Source of the DNA: Parastagonospora avenae f. sp. tritici 18332-5
Taxonomy: Eukaryota > Ascomycota > Dothideomycetes > Pleosporales > Phaeosphaeriaceae
Reading direction: 5' to 3'
Length of the DNA stretch: 64,000 bases
NCBI GenBank assembly: GCA_022559985.1
Contig: JAFJTR010000013.1
Location: 186,001-250,000 of the forward strand
The position numbers and the translations under genes are program-made. The notes below the pieces were generated by a model. The model saw only the letters and a list, made by a program, of their open reading frames with translations, had not been told where the DNA came from and searched no databases. Below, in pieces: positions 33,559 to 45,846 of the stretch. The first letter of the stretch is position 1, and every line of letters begins with the position of its first letter.

Positions 33559-35161
33559 TCAAGGCAGTTCCTGCAGCGCAGGCCTGCCCGCCTTCGCATC
33601 CGCATGCGCATACTTATCCGTCGTCGGCAACTCGCGCGCCTCTCCGCCTTGCCCATTCATCTCCACCGGCTCATTCGCGAACCGCGAGTGCGCGCCAGCT
33701 TGGGGTGGGGGGTCGTAGAACCCTCCTGCCGTGGTGAAGCCTCCTGCCGTCGTCGGGGCCGGTGCACCACCTGGACTGTACGCGGGCGCGGGTCCGTACT
33801 GGCCAAATTCACGGCCGTCTTTCTCAGCGACGGCGTTTGCGGAGCGGGCTTTGCGGCGGCGCCAGAAGAATAAGAGAAAAGCGAGGAGAGCGAGGAAGGC
33901 TATGCCGCCGATTACGGGGCCGGCGATCCAGGCTTTCGATGAGCTTGACGATGAAGAGGAGGAGGAGGTGTTGGAAGACCCGTTGGAGTTTGAGGTTGAA
34001 CCCGGGGAAGACGAGGACGAAGAACTCATAGCCGCATATGTCGCGACGGCCAACTCGGACACCGTATTCGTCGTGTTCTGCAGATAGCAGTTCTTGAATC
34101 CGCCGCTGAGGCTCGAGTCGAAGACTACGCCCACGCATTTTGACGTGCTGCTCGCACACGCATCCATGCAGGATGTGAGATTCTGCGTGTGCAGATTCGT
34201 CATGTTGAGCCCCGAACTCGTCTGTCCACAGCGAATCTCAAACTCATTCTTCTCCTTGACATAGCTTTTCTTGTCGGGGCATTTGCTATCCACGGCGTCG
34301 ATCTGCGTGATGGTCGCGGTGTGTATGACGCCCGCGTTATTCCCCGGCGAGCGCAGACTGCCCTGGGAGTACTCGGTCTTGGGCCAGCAGTTCGCGAAGC
34401 CGATTTTGAGGTCGGGAGACCAGGAGACGGCTTTGCATAGTGGTTGTTGGTCGACGCAGATGCGCAGACACTCTTCGATGGTCTCGGTGTGGAAGAAGCC
34501 CTTATACGGCTCGGTGAGGCACGGCTTGGGGAAGTCTGAGAAGCACGCGTCGAAGCCCGATATCACTTTGCCGCAGTTCATTGTATATGCCATGCCGTCG
34601 ACGCCCGAGAGTTTGTTGACGCTGGCGTCGGGCGCGGGGCATTTTGTGTCCATGGGCCTCATCTGCGTGTCGACGACGAGCGCGGAGTGGTCGCCGGGGC
34701 TGGGCTTGAGGTTCGCGGTGCTGGTCGTGCTGTTGCGCAGCCAGCAGTTGCCGTTGCCGGCCCAGACGATGCCAAAGCAGCCTTCTTGCTTGCCCCAGAA
34801 GCGCGAGCAGTGCTCTATGCAGTCCTCCATTGTGGAGGTTTTGAAGGGATCTTGCGCATCTGCGAAGATGTCAGTTGCTGTGATGTGGGATTGTGTGACG
34901 AGGTAAGGAAGTACCATTGAACGGGTTGTTCTGATCGCAGAAAGATGTGAAGTTGAGTCCATTGAGCGATGTGTAGCCCTTAGGATCGCATTTTGGCTTA
35001 TCCTGTCGGATTTCGATGTCGTGAGCGACGAGTGTGTCTTCGAACCCTATAACATGATTAGTCTCCACATGCCCACGTCTCTCATTCCATCCCAACATAC
35101 AAGGCTGCGTCGTCGCAAGCGCAACGCCCGCAAAAGCGCAAACGCGCGCAAGTCCGAACAT
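33559..35161 (-). CDS. secreted-type membrane protein with PAN/Apple-like cysteine domains
   Basis: Exons 35101-35161, 34915-35046 and 33559-34859 give 497 residues from ATG 35161; an in-frame ATG 15 bases upstream is possible. The N-terminus (MFGLARVCAFAGVALATTQP) is a signal peptide. Intron 1 (35047-35100) is a multiple of three but has GTATGT, CTAATC and ATAG signals. Three extracellular repeats follow, each with a Cys, a DAC/EHC/EEC-type pair and a final C-W/Y-L, as in PAN/Apple-like domains. A Ser-rich stalk precedes one membrane helix (WIAGPVIGGIAFLALLAFLLFFW) and a basic, Pro/Gly-rich cytosolic tail. A cell-wall-contacting surface protein is the likely role (inference). The protein at 59360 has a similar domain. 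Confidence 0.85.
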
Positions 35162-35176
35162 AATTTCTCGTCCCAC

Positions 35177-36193
35177 TCAAACCAAGGCAGAACGAGCTGA
35201 TGTGGACCTCCTCTGTACAGATTCGAAAGAAAGGCTCGGGCTAATCTCAACGACAGCCGAGAAGGTTGTAGGGGGCCGCAAAGTACAACAGCGACGAAGT
35301 AATCGACCACCAACAACTAGAACAACCAGACAGTTGGGAAGAAAAAGAGTACGGTAGGTGACAGCGATTGTCCATGACCTTCCCTGATACTCTAAAGTGC
35401 GCCATCCCGTAGGGCCCCCAACACCCGACTCGATCGACCCCAAACACTGCCCATTCCGCCGTTCAGCGCAGAATGTTAGTGGGGGCTAAGTGTCACGACT
35501 CGAGGACGCCATGGTGACAGCTTGGCGACAGCCACCCTGGTGAGTGGTTGGGGGGCTACGCATTGACAAGTTCTATCTACTCTGGGTTAGCTCAGGCGTC
35601 CTGTGAGGATTGGCTCCCCGACGTTGACCTGAGGGAATGGCTGACTTGTGGTGCTTTGCGGCACCTGGGATCAGCCATGGGCGCTTGCGTTTTTGAATCA
35701 AAGTGTGCAATTCGTCTAGCATGCAAGGATAACTCATCGCATCGCATCTTGCAGATGCAGGTCGAGGTTCTACACGACATCGGCCCTGAGTGTTTGACAA
35801 AACGCCACAAACCAGTTACCAGCTTGGCGGAAGCGGGGCGCAATTTACCAGGCACCACACCGGCTGCGCCCGCAGGGCTGAGGCTGAGGCACCAAGGTTA
35901 CTATTTTCGCATCCACGTGCCCTATGCGCGGAGCACACAGCCGTAGGATCTGATGATTTCAAATCTCGCTTTCGAAATCGATCCTTCGTGTGTGAGGGGA
36001 AATTTCCTGCTTGCGTGAAATTGTCGATTGGAGGATTGGAGGATCTGATGAGACGTAATGGAGCTTGGCATTGATCCACGAGGAGGTTTGAACTGCATGT
36101 TGACCGGTGGAGTGGTTTCGCAACATTTTGAGGGTCCTGCGAAACTCCGCATGACCCCGCCAAGAATGTGAAACAGGAGCGTGCAGCTGTATG
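35177..36193. other. no recognisable gene
   Basis: About 1 kb upstream of the PAN-like gene and downstream of NOG1. The frames here (for example 35548-35946 plus, 35816-36163 minus) overlap in several frames and carry no motif. Confidence 0.45.
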
Positions 36194-36279
36194 TTAGTCC
36201 AGAAAATGGAAGTACCCCGGAGAATATAATCTTGATTGCCTTGATCGCAAACAGGCTGCGATCTGGTATCTAATGCACC

Positions 36280-38519
36280 TTAAAACGCCATCCATGATTC
36301 TTTTGCCTGCAACACCAAGCGATGAAGAGTTGAACAGAGAGACATTACTAGACCTTTGCTTATCTGCTGTTGGTCTTTCCAATACCACGTTTTCCTGCCG
36401 TCTGTAATCTGCGTCAGCTAATGCAATGTCATGCAGGTACCGATCGAAACTTACCAAATGCTTGATCAAAGAACCAGTCGAATGCCTGTCAGCTTCACCT
36501 TGTCTGGCCATCCTGTTCATCTTCTTCTGCGACAGCTTCTGCAGCTTCTCGGCCTTGGTAGCGGCGGCCTCATTCGTAATACCATCGTTCCTCCTGTTGG
36601 TGCTCGCGCTGCGACCACGGCTCTTCGCACGCTCAGATGCGGTCAAAGGCCTGTCAATATCCATAGCATCGTTGCGAACCAGACTGCGTCCACGGTTCTG
36701 GCTCTGCGCCCTCTCGGCCACCTTGGAGGTGTCGTAACCGAGGCTTTGCAGGTGAGACTCCATCTGTGACGACTTGACTGCCTTTGCGGACCTGGGAATG
36801 ACGGCCCTGTTCTTCAGACTCTTGCGCATCTTAGCTTCATTGCGGATGAGCTGCCTCTTCTCACGGATCAACTCCGCCTTGTATCGGATGTCCGCCTCCT
36901 CAGCGTCCTCCAGTTCCTCCTCTGACTCGTAGAAGCCCTCCGCCTCAAGCTTCTCCTCTTCAGCCTCGAGCGCTGCGAGCTTCTCCTCAATCTCTGGATC
37001 GATGAAGTCGTAGACGTTCTGGCCCTTGAACACCTCAGGAATGCGGTCGTGCTTCCACTCGTCGTTCTCGAGCAAGTAGTTCTTGCGCAAGTCAATGTTG
37101 TAAACACCAGCACCACCTTCTTGCTCTTCCAGATCGCGCTCCAACATTAGTCGGTCCGGATCGTCCTTGTCGTACTTTTTACGGTTCAAGACTGCCTCGG
37201 GGATAGATGTCTCCCGAGTGACACCGCCCAGAGGTACAGCAACGTGAATCCTTCGGAGGAGATCGCCTAAACGGCCAGTAGGCTCACCAGAGCTGCTGGT
37301 GCCAGCCTTGAGCTTCTCGGCATTGCGGGCAGCAATCAGGCGGTCGCAGACAGAGTTGCGTACTGCCATGACGCCCTCCATTGTGTTGCAGGACAACTCG
37401 AGGATCTCAACCTCGCCAGACTTGAGCATACCCTGAAGTTGCTCCTGAGTCTCTGCGTCAAGCTGGTCCGGTCGCATCAGGTCGATCTTGTTGATGACGA
37501 TGGAGATGAGCTTGTTTGCGAACAGAGGCTTGATGTTGTTGAAGAGGGCGATTTGAGAGGCGACGGAGTAACCACACTGCTCGCTAAGGTCCATGAAGTA
37601 CAGGATGTGGGCGCGAAGATGAGCAATAGCGCAGATAGACTGATGCTCAATGGTATTCATCTCTTCGAGAGCATGGTCGAGGATACCGGGGGTATCAACT
37701 GCCTGGAATCGCAGCATCTTGTAGTCAAAGTGACCGACGTACAAGCTCTTGGTTGTGAATGCATACGGCTGCACCTCAACATCTGCGCGGGAGATGGACT
37801 TGAGGAAGGATGACTTGCCCACATTGGGGAAGCCAGCAATGACCAATGTGCGGGTGTTGGGATCGATAGAGGGCAGACGACCCAAATGTTGCCTAACCTG
37901 CTCGAGGTAGACGAGCGGGTCTTTCAATCTTTTGCAGATTGTGGCCATGCGACCAAGCGCAGCCCTCTTCAGCTGTTTGCACTGGAAGAGAGATTGTCCA
38001 TACTTGAGCAGGCGCACGTAATCACGCGCGACTGTCTCAATCAGGGACTTGGCTGTGGAGAGCTGACCAAGAGCAATCCTGAAGTGATCCGCATCGTAGA
38101 GCGTGTTCAACAGATCACGATGGAACGGATGGATATCTGCAAGGCGGGGGAAGGCCTCAATGGTGGTGGAGAGGCGCTCGGTGAAGGTTTCGGCGGTGTA
38201 CTTGACTTTTCGGGTATAAAAAGCACGAATTCTGCTAATCTTGAAGCCAGCTCGAATCTGAATGAAGTCAGCACAATTTCTACGTGATTTACCGCATTAA
38301 TTTAATTCACCTGGGTTGGGAGGCGCCTTTGCCTGGACTCCTTGTTAGCAGTAGGTTCTTGTGGTTGAGGTTGTAGAGATATGGGTGGTGGTGGAGGAGG
38401 TAGTGGTGGGCGCAAAGTGTGGCAACCAAAATTCCTTCAACTTACGTTCGGGACAGCACAATATCCAGAAACTCCTGGCTCGTCGGCACCGCGGGGATGT
38501 CTTTCCACTGAGTCTTCAT
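36280..38519 (-). CDS. NOG1: NOG1 nucleolar GTP-binding protein
   Basis: Nucleolar GTPase needed for 60S ribosome assembly and export. Exon 1 (38446-38519) encodes [17 protein letters not shown]; exon 2 is only 22 bases (38311-38332) and encodes QRRLPTQ; exon 3 begins at 38257 with [14 protein letters not shown]. All joins are in phase and restore the family sequence. GTPase motifs are G1 [10 protein letters not shown]3 DTPG and G4 NKID, with the N-terminal helical domain before them and a basic C-terminal half. After SLIKHL a GTAAGT donor (36454) begins; splicing to TTGCAG (36307) would end the protein at 36280, while reading through ends at 36194. Neither gives the usual AGKRGMGK-type end, so the last residues are uncertain. 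Confidence 0.93.
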
Positions 38520-39887
38520 ATTGGCGGCTACAGTGAAAGGTTGTTGTCGTTGTCGTCGTGGGAAGCGCAGCGCAAAGTTCGAGGAATTCCTATCGATAAT
38601 AAAAATTTGGCCCCACTGGCTTGGCGGACCCTCGGTTCGCGCACGCTAGTGTGTACGAGGCCTCGGATGCTGCACGGACCCCGGATGCTTCAGTTGTCGA
38701 TGGCATTTACGACATCTTGTCGATTACGTTGACAGCGATCAGGCAGATTTTAGCAGCTGGTCCTATAGCCTGAAGCTATTTAAAAGGCTTTGCTGTCGCA
38801 ATAGAATCCTAGTAAGACTGTGTATAACTCCAGGCTGTTAAATGGTTACAGCGACTCAACTTCTTAGTTGACGACCTGCAGTACGAATGCCAGCATCTTT
38901 GCACGACCATGCTCATCGGATTGATCATCGTGCTGCCAACTGAAGCTACTTCACGCGTGTCAAGATCCATAATCCAATACCCTGTCATCAACATTGCCAG
39001 AAACGATAGCTACAGCTTTCGTCACCCAGAATTTCGTCTCTATCTTCTTCGGCCTTGTTCGTCACCGCCAGCTTGTACCCCAATACCAAGTCCGTTCAAT
39101 GCTTACGAAAGATTAGTCGCGAGACAAGTACACTGAGAAACAGCCCGCAAAGTCACATGTATCTCTCTCTGTTCTGCATACCTAGGTATTCGGTATCTAA
39201 GGAGTCTACAAACACCATAGCAGACTATCATCTTCTCAGGTCTGACACATTCTTCTGCCAGACTTCTTTGCGTTCCTAGACTGCTAAACGTATAGAGCTA
39301 TCAACACAAATCGCTGAGTATTCTCTGATCCGGGATTATCTCGACATCGTTATGAGGGGGTCGAGCACTCTACTTACTTCAACGTAGCAGTCCTGTCTAT
39401 ATATTACCAATTCTTTTGATGTAAAATGACTGCATTGTATACTACAAAGAAGACTAAGATATGTGCTCTCAGATCGACACTGCGAAATAAAAGTGAAACT
39501 CTGGCACCCCCAAAAAGTAACACTCATCGCGCACTCTCCTCTTGAAAACCTTCACCCTTCACTCAATCAACCCTTCCAGAGACACGGCACCTACCGCATT
39601 AGGTAATTGAATAATTCCAATGTTGATGGCAGTAAAAATCTAGTGAAAATGAACTCGTTCTACGTGCTTTGTCGTCTCCAGGGCTTGATTTTAGAAAAGT
39701 ACTTTCACTAGAATCTTGCTGCAATCGATGCTGAAATTGGAATTGCCAGATTGGGAAGGTACCAAGTCTCGCTGCGAGATAGTAGAGAGAATGTTAATGT
39801 CTGGGAAGTCTTGCGAAGATGGAGAGGCACTTTCACCTGCACCCATGCTCAAATAGGACATGTTGCTACACTGCTGCATTTATATGT
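38520..39887. other. no recognisable gene
   Basis: About 1.4 kb upstream of NOG1, fairly AT-rich between 38700 and 39700. A 62-codon minus frame at 39691-39879 has plausible composition (ASPSSQDFPDINILSTISQRDLVPS) but no family, splice pattern or context support. Confidence 0.4.
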
Positions 39888-40658
39888 CTAGTCATAAACC
39901 TGAAAATGCGCCTCAACAGGCTTCCCCCCATTAATCGTCAACACATCCTGCGGACACGCGCTCATCACAACCACTACATCCCTCAGCGCCTCCAGCAGGA
40001 CATAATCCCCCTCTTTCGTCAGCGGCGGTTCGAAACTGACTCCGCGCTTCGCGCCCTCGCCAGCCTGCGTGATGGGTATGTTCATGAACAAATTAAACGG
40101 GTCAGGAACCTTGCCGCCGAGTTTACTATTCAAGTCTTTCAGCGCCGCCTGCTCGTCCCCGCTCAATTTGGAGGATGTAGAAAAAGCATCTACCGCGTCC
40201 CAAAAATTATCCGTGCAAGACTCGTGATACCCCGTGACGCCGAGCTCACTGTACCGCCATCGATCGCATGCTGCGATCAACGTGTCGTGCACGCCGGGAC
40301 TTGTATCTTCCACCAGTTTCACCATTGGGTGCCGCTTCTGGCTGACGAGTATGTCGCCGACTGCGGGTGTGATTTTGAGCAGGGAGGCGCGGCAATGGCA
40401 CATGGACATGTATTCGAGCGCAGAGGCAGCGGCGTTGGCAGCGGCAGTGTATTTCGAGGGCGAGTCGGACGTCGCGTTGGGGTAGAGTGGAGCTTCAGCT
40501 TTCGAGGATGCGGTGGAGAGGGTTGAGGAGGGAAGCGCGAGAGCCCAGGTGTCGACGACTTGGTTGCCATGCGTGTTTATGATCTTGATCTTTTGGCCGT
40601 GGCGGACGAGGGTTGCGGCGCCGTGGCGGGCGGGGACGGTTTGGGTTGCTGAGGACAT
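39888..40658 (-). CDS. DUF1989 protein (urea carboxylase-associated family)
   Basis: A single exon of 256 residues. The sequence follows the DUF1989 pattern: an N-terminal G-x-A-x3-RHGQ start (PARHGAATLVRHGQKIKIIN), HGNQVVDTWAL, a central CHCRASLLKI segment with clustered Cys/His, the CTDNFWDA region, PDPFNLFMNIPI and the C-terminal MSACPQDVLTINGG. Bacterial relatives are encoded beside urea carboxylase and are linked to guanidine or urea metabolism; the fungal function is not established. The Cys and His residues could bind metal (inference). The ArfGAP gene is divergent, 776 bases away. Confidence 0.9.
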   Translation of the reverse strand: MSSATQTVPARHGAATLVRHGQKIKIINTHGNQVVDTWALALPSSTLSTASSKAEAPLYPNATSDSPSKYTAAANAAASALEYMSMCHCRASLLKITPAVGDILVSQKRHPMVKLVEDTSPGVHDTLIAACDRWRYSELGVTGYHESCTDNFWDAVDAFSTSSKLSGDEQAALKDLNSKLGGKVPDPFNLFMNIPITQAGEGAKRGVSFEPPLTKEGDYVLLEALRDVVVVMSACPQDVLTINGGKPVEAHFQVYD

Positions 40659-41434
40659 GGTCGTGTGGACTGTGATGCAGGTGAAACTGGTGAGGAAGAT
40701 GAAGAGAGAAAGTCTGAGGAAGAAGAGAGTGATCCAAACAAGCTGTTCGATATGACATAGAATGGGGAAGTGATATACCCCTCATGTTCCTTCGCGCCAT
40801 ATAGGCGCGTGATGGAGGGGGAGATAGGAGGATGGGGGCCACAATTGATAGCTGACATTCGAGATGTTCCAGGCGATTAGCAATAACTTAGCTGCTTTTC
40901 GTATATGAGATCGGGGCGTCTTTGGTTGAAAGTGCCAGTGCGGACAATTATTCGATTACTACATGTTGTCACTTACGATGGAAAGCTCCCATTGTCTCTG
41001 AAGCTATACACAGGGCCTGGCCGTAAAAGTCGGAGCAATGAAATACAGTGTATAGATCTCGGCCATCAGTTGCCCTCGTTCACTTTCCGTCGTAGTCTCC
41101 AGCAGTGGTAGCGGGCTCATGAATATTGCAGGCGATGCATCGTCCGAGACGTTGGCAAACTGCAGGATGAAAGACGATGACCGTATCTGAAACGGTTTTT
41201 TAGAACGCGATTGACTGAGTGATGGAAGTGAGATTGCATCAGAGCGTCCCAGCAGATGTGATCATGATCGTGTTGCTGCTGGCTTCGAGTCCGTGTTCAG
41301 AAGTGCATCATCAATGCCAAGATTACACCGGGCAGCGGCCAGATCGTAGACTCCCGAACGGCAACCAGATATCTCCACCGCGGCGCCTGAACTCCTATTC
41401 CGCCACTCACCCGTGCATTGCTACTGTCTTCACC
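40659..41434. other. divergent intergenic region
   Basis: Shared upstream region of the DUF1989 and ArfGAP genes. No long credible frame; no repeat seen. Confidence 0.4.
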
Positions 41435-43086
41435 ATGGCTGCCCTCGCGACCAAGACCCAGTCGCAAAACATCTTTGCTAAATTAAAGGCGAAGCCCGCA
41501 AACAAGGTAGGCTTCGGGAAAGGGAGGGGCGGTCTATAATAGGTGTTAACATTCATGTGCAGATATGTTTCGACTGCGGCGCAAAGAATCCAACATGGAG
41601 CTCAGTACCCTTTGGCATCTACTTGTGCCTCGATTGCTCCTCGAACCACCGTAACATGGGTGTCCACATCTCCTTTGTGCGCTCCACCAACCTCGACAGT
41701 ATGTCCCTCGACCCATGATTTACGTACAAGCGCTGATACAGTACAGTATGGCAATGGGATCAACTACGCATCTTCAAGATGGGCGGCAACGAGAGCGCGA
41801 CCAAGTACTTCCAATCGCACGGCGGTTCGGCAGCGCTTGCCAGCAAAGACCACAAGGCCAAATACACCAGCAATGCGGCGACCAAGTACAAGGAGGAATT
41901 GACCAGGCGCTGCGCTGCGGATGCTAAGCTGTATGTTGTGGCGATTGCTCACAGGAATATGGTTGCAAGCTGACATGTATGGTACAGCTACCCCAACGAA
42001 GTGGTTATAACAGATGTCCCTGAAACGGCCGGAAGCGATGGCACCAACACCCCAGCTGGAGACGACGACGACTTCTTCTCCTCATGGGATAAGCCGACTA
42101 TTAAGCGCCCCTCGAACCCTCCCTCACGAACTGGCACACCGCGCGCGGGATCGCCATTCCTCAAGCCCGGTGCGAACGGCAACGCAACAGACCGCCCCAA
42201 GTCACCCCTTGTAGGAGCAGCAGAAGGCACCACACCTGCCGCAAAGCCTGCCGTACGAAAGACCACCGCAGGCGCCGCACCAAAGAAGAACATCCTCGGC
42301 GCAAAGAAAAAGGGCCTGGGAGCAAAGAAAGTCGTCCCCGCTGACGGCGGCCTAGACTTCGAAGAAGCCGAGCGCAAAGCCCGGGAAGAAGCAGAGCGCA
42401 TCGAGAAACTCGGCTACGACCCCGACGCCGAAGCCGCCGAAGCAGCCGCCACGAAATCCAGCGTCCCAGAAGCTTCTACCATCGCATCATCCACCCCCGT
42501 CTCCCCTCCCCGCGGCGGCTTCGGCTCGACCGTCAAGCCCGAGCGCTCAAGTCAGGACATGGAGAGATTGGGCATGGGCGTCGCGCGTCTTGGTTTCGGC
42601 CAGGTCGGCGCAGGCAAGAAGCCCGCGGCCCAGCAGAAGAAAATGGGCGGCTTTGGCAGTGTGGGCCAGCCGGCTCAAGACGAGAGCCAGAAGTACGCCC
42701 GCGACAAATTCGGCACGCAAAAGGGCATTAGCAGCGATGAGTTCTTTGGACGGAATGCGTATGATCCGACCGCGACGAGTGCGGCCAAGGAGAGGTTATC
42801 TGGTACGTTCATCACTCCCACCACTCCATCCTCTCTAGAAGAATTGCTTGCTAATGATTGAAATCCAGGCTTCGAAGGCGCAACCTCCATCTCCTCCAAC
42901 GCCTACTTCGGCCGCCCGGAAGACGACATGCCCGAAGAAGACTACGGTGACCTCGAGACCGCCGCCAAGGACTTTGTGCGCAAATTCGGCATCACTGCTG
43001 GCGACGACCTCGAGAATTTGACGAGCATGTTGGGCGAGGGCGCCACCAAGTTGCAGGGCGCCGTTAGGAACTACCTCAACTCGTAG
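41435..43086 (+). CDS. GLO3: ArfGAP of the GLO3 / ArfGAP2-3 type
   Basis: GTPase-activating protein for Arf1 in COPI vesicle traffic between Golgi and ER. Exons 41435-41506, 41563-41698, 41747-41930, 41988-42802 and 42869-43086 give 474 residues, all in phase. The ArfGAP zinc finger is CFDCG...LCLDC (CxxC-x16-CxxC) with the catalytic arginine in [11 protein letters not shown], followed by [14 protein letters not shown]. The long middle is Lys/Ala/Pro-rich. The C-terminal part carries GLO3-type motifs (FGSxx repeats, [24 protein letters not shown]). The join into exon 3 gives LDIWQWDQ, slightly unusual but in phase. Confidence in family is high. Confidence 0.94.
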
Positions 43087-43719
43087 GAGGGGTATGGGGG
43101 TGGGTGGAGTGAGTGTGAGCGGCGGGGATGAGGATGGGCGTTTTAGATGGTTTGGGTAGGAGTGTGTTTCGGCTGCTTGCTGTAGGGAATAGGGCTAGAT
43201 ATAGGCAATGAGCATTCTTGAAAGCACAAGCATTGAAATGTCTTCCGTCTTGCTTGAGATTCATTCACAATCACGTGCACAGCTAAATCATCCAAGCAGA
43301 GCCCTACAGCCCCTAACATGTTTATTAGAACAAGTGAGTTTGACCAGCGCCGTTGAGGGCATGATCGGGTATCTCTAGAAAGTCGTCAAGTAACAACCTT
43401 TTTCCGCAACCAAAGTGCGAGTTGTCTTTTTCATCGTGCCATTAACGGGTCGTCAGGTTGAATCGACGCCTATCCCAATGCTTTTTCAGAAACAAGCCTG
43501 ATATGCACACACCCAGCAGTAAGAACTGTGAAAACGCCAATACATCAATACGTGAAATGTGAGAGTGAGATTATGCGCTTGTTGCAAGTGCAGGATGCCG
43601 GTTGAAGAGGCGGGTGGTGTATGTGTTGAGTTGTGATGTGAAATGGAAAACGCCGTGTAACCGGTCTTGCCGTGTTGAATGCAGTAAGATCGTAAGTGTC
43701 GTCATCATCATCTATGTGA
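43087..43719. other. convergent 3' region
   Basis: About 630 bases between the ArfGAP stop and the MTHFR stop, which face each other. Presumably both 3' untranslated regions; no gene or repeat recognised. Confidence 0.5.
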
Positions 43720-45846
43720 TTAGTTTGAGACGGCGAGGCCCTTGATGCCGTTGGTGACTTCGATGGCAGCCGCTTTGGCGACGGCGAGGAGGCCAGGGTT
43801 CTGCTTCTCCTCTCCGTAGGCCTCTTTCGTCTCACTGTTTTTGCCGCTTGTGCCGTTGGTACCGTTTGTGCCATTAGCGCCGTTGGTCTCCTCTGCTCCT
43901 GGCAGATCAATGTTGACGCTATGAAGCTTTTTGTCGATGTCCTTCACTTGAAGGCCGTCAAAGATAGGGAAAATGCCACGTGTGGCGTGGAAGTCGTTAT
44001 GTACTAGAATAGTGTTAGGAAAAATCATTACACGTATGAGATACGCCACTTACCAATATTGAGAAGGTACCAAGTATCCACAACATCCTGGATAACGAAT
44101 CTCGAAGGACTAGCACCACCATGACAATTGGCCCACTGCTGGCCCAGACGGTAAAACTCATCCTTCCAAGCGAGGAAGCTGACGGTTTCAACGATAGTTG
44201 GCTGAACAATCTCCTTGCCTGGGAAGACACCCCACGTCACAGCGTTTGGTCCCTCGTTTGGTGCATTTGTCTTGAGATCGCCATCCTTGTTCACAGCATA
44301 GTAAGTGAACTCTGGGTCGCGCTCGATGCGTGTGATGATCTCGGCAATGTACTCGGGTGAGACAAGGACTTCCAGGTACGCCTTCTGGTAGACGTAGCCG
44401 TTGCGTGGACCCCAACCAAAGGTGGGGTCGGATGACTTGGCACCATTCACTGCTGGCTGAGAGTTGATGGTCAAGAAACCACGACGGTTGAGGTCGATCA
44501 GGTCGTTCCGGATGGACGTAGCTTCACCGGTGATAGGCTGCTCACTCCATGGCAGAGATTCGAGCTTTCCTTCCATGTAGCGGACGAAGAGGTCTGACAG
44601 GTCCTTAATCGAAAGTGGCGTACCCCAGAGCTTGATGTTCTGCTCGTTGGTCCCCTTAAGACCGATACCGTAAGAGTCGAGCTCACCAAAAGCAGGCGAG
44701 CGAGAATCGCCCCAGCGACCGTTGGGGAACTCGTCCCAGTCTTGTGTACGTGCCACGTAGGAGCGGTTGCGATTGCGCCAGAAAATTGGGCGGACGTTCT
44801 CGTCGCGGCGGTTGAGACCAAGAGATGGTCGCCATGGAAGCGGCTTCTCCAGTGGCGATCCGGGGTCAGGGAGGAGATCGAGTTCTTCGAGGACCATGCG
44901 AGTGGCTTGTGCGAGGTTCATAGTGTAGCTACACATATTAGCGTTGCGCAGCTGAAGTAATTGCATCACTTACAAATGAAGGTGTGTGATACCCGCGTCG
45001 ATCAGCCTCCGACACATGTCGGCGACGAGGCCTTTTCCAACCTCACGAACTTCGACATCATCATTCTTGATTGGCTCCAGGGCATCGGTCCAGTGCTGAG
45101 GAATGTTACACCTCGTCCATTGTGCTCTCCGCAAAAACGAGGCGTGCGTGTGGATGGGCATAATGCCGGGTATGATGACGGCATCAATGCCCTTGGCTCG
45201 GACTTTGTTCACCCAGTCGATGAAGATGTCGGTGTCGTAGAACATCTGGGTCACAATGAAAGTGGCGCCAGCATCCACCTTCTCCTTGAGGTGGTCAATG
45301 AGCTCGTCGACGTTGTCATTGTCGTCGCTGCCTTCCGAGTAGCCCGCGACACCAATGTCGAAGTGGTTGCCGTATTTTTCCTTGATGTATTTGACCAGGT
45401 CCTTTGCGTAGCGGAAGCCTCCAGCGGTAGCCTCCCACTTTTCTCTCTCACGCGGCGGGTCACCTCGGAGGGCAAGGATGTTTGTACAGCCAGATTGGTA
45501 GGCGTCTCGGAGGGCTTCGTCGAGCTTCGTCTTTTCCATGTCGGTACACGTGAGATGCATACACGTCTCGAGGCCGTAGACGGTCTGGGCGACTTTGACC
45601 ATTTCGCAGGTCAGTTTGGAGTGGCGACCGCCAGCGCCCCAGGTGAGGTCGATGAACTGTGGACCGAAGCCATGCATGCGGTCCATGCGGTCGTAGAGAT
45701 TTTGGACACCCTGAGGTGGTCAGCCAGCCATTGGCAAGATCATCGGAGACATAACATACCTGGGCTGTCTTTGGCGGGAAGAACTCAAAAGAAAAGGTTG
45801 GCTTGCCCTCGGCCTTTGCCTGGGCGAGCTTCTGGGAGATGTGCAT
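43720..45846 (-). CDS. MET13: methylenetetrahydrofolate reductase
   Basis: FAD enzyme that reduces 5,10-methylene-THF to 5-methyl-THF for methionine synthesis. Exons 45760-45846, 44974-45710, 44054-44928 and 43720-44003, split by introns of 49, 45 and 50 bases, give 660 residues. The N-terminal TIM barrel shows FSFEFFPPKT with the catalytic Glu, FIDLTWGAGG, ILALRGDPP and QMFYD. The C-terminal eukaryotic regulatory half includes WGDSRSPAFGELDSYG, LPWSEQPI, FLTINSQPAVNG and GWGPRNGYVYQKAYLE. The end carries a tail after VNIDLPG made of Asn-Gly-Thr repeats and an Ala-rich segment, longer than I expect for the family. The symbol follows the yeast major isozyme and could instead be MET12. Confidence 0.96.
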
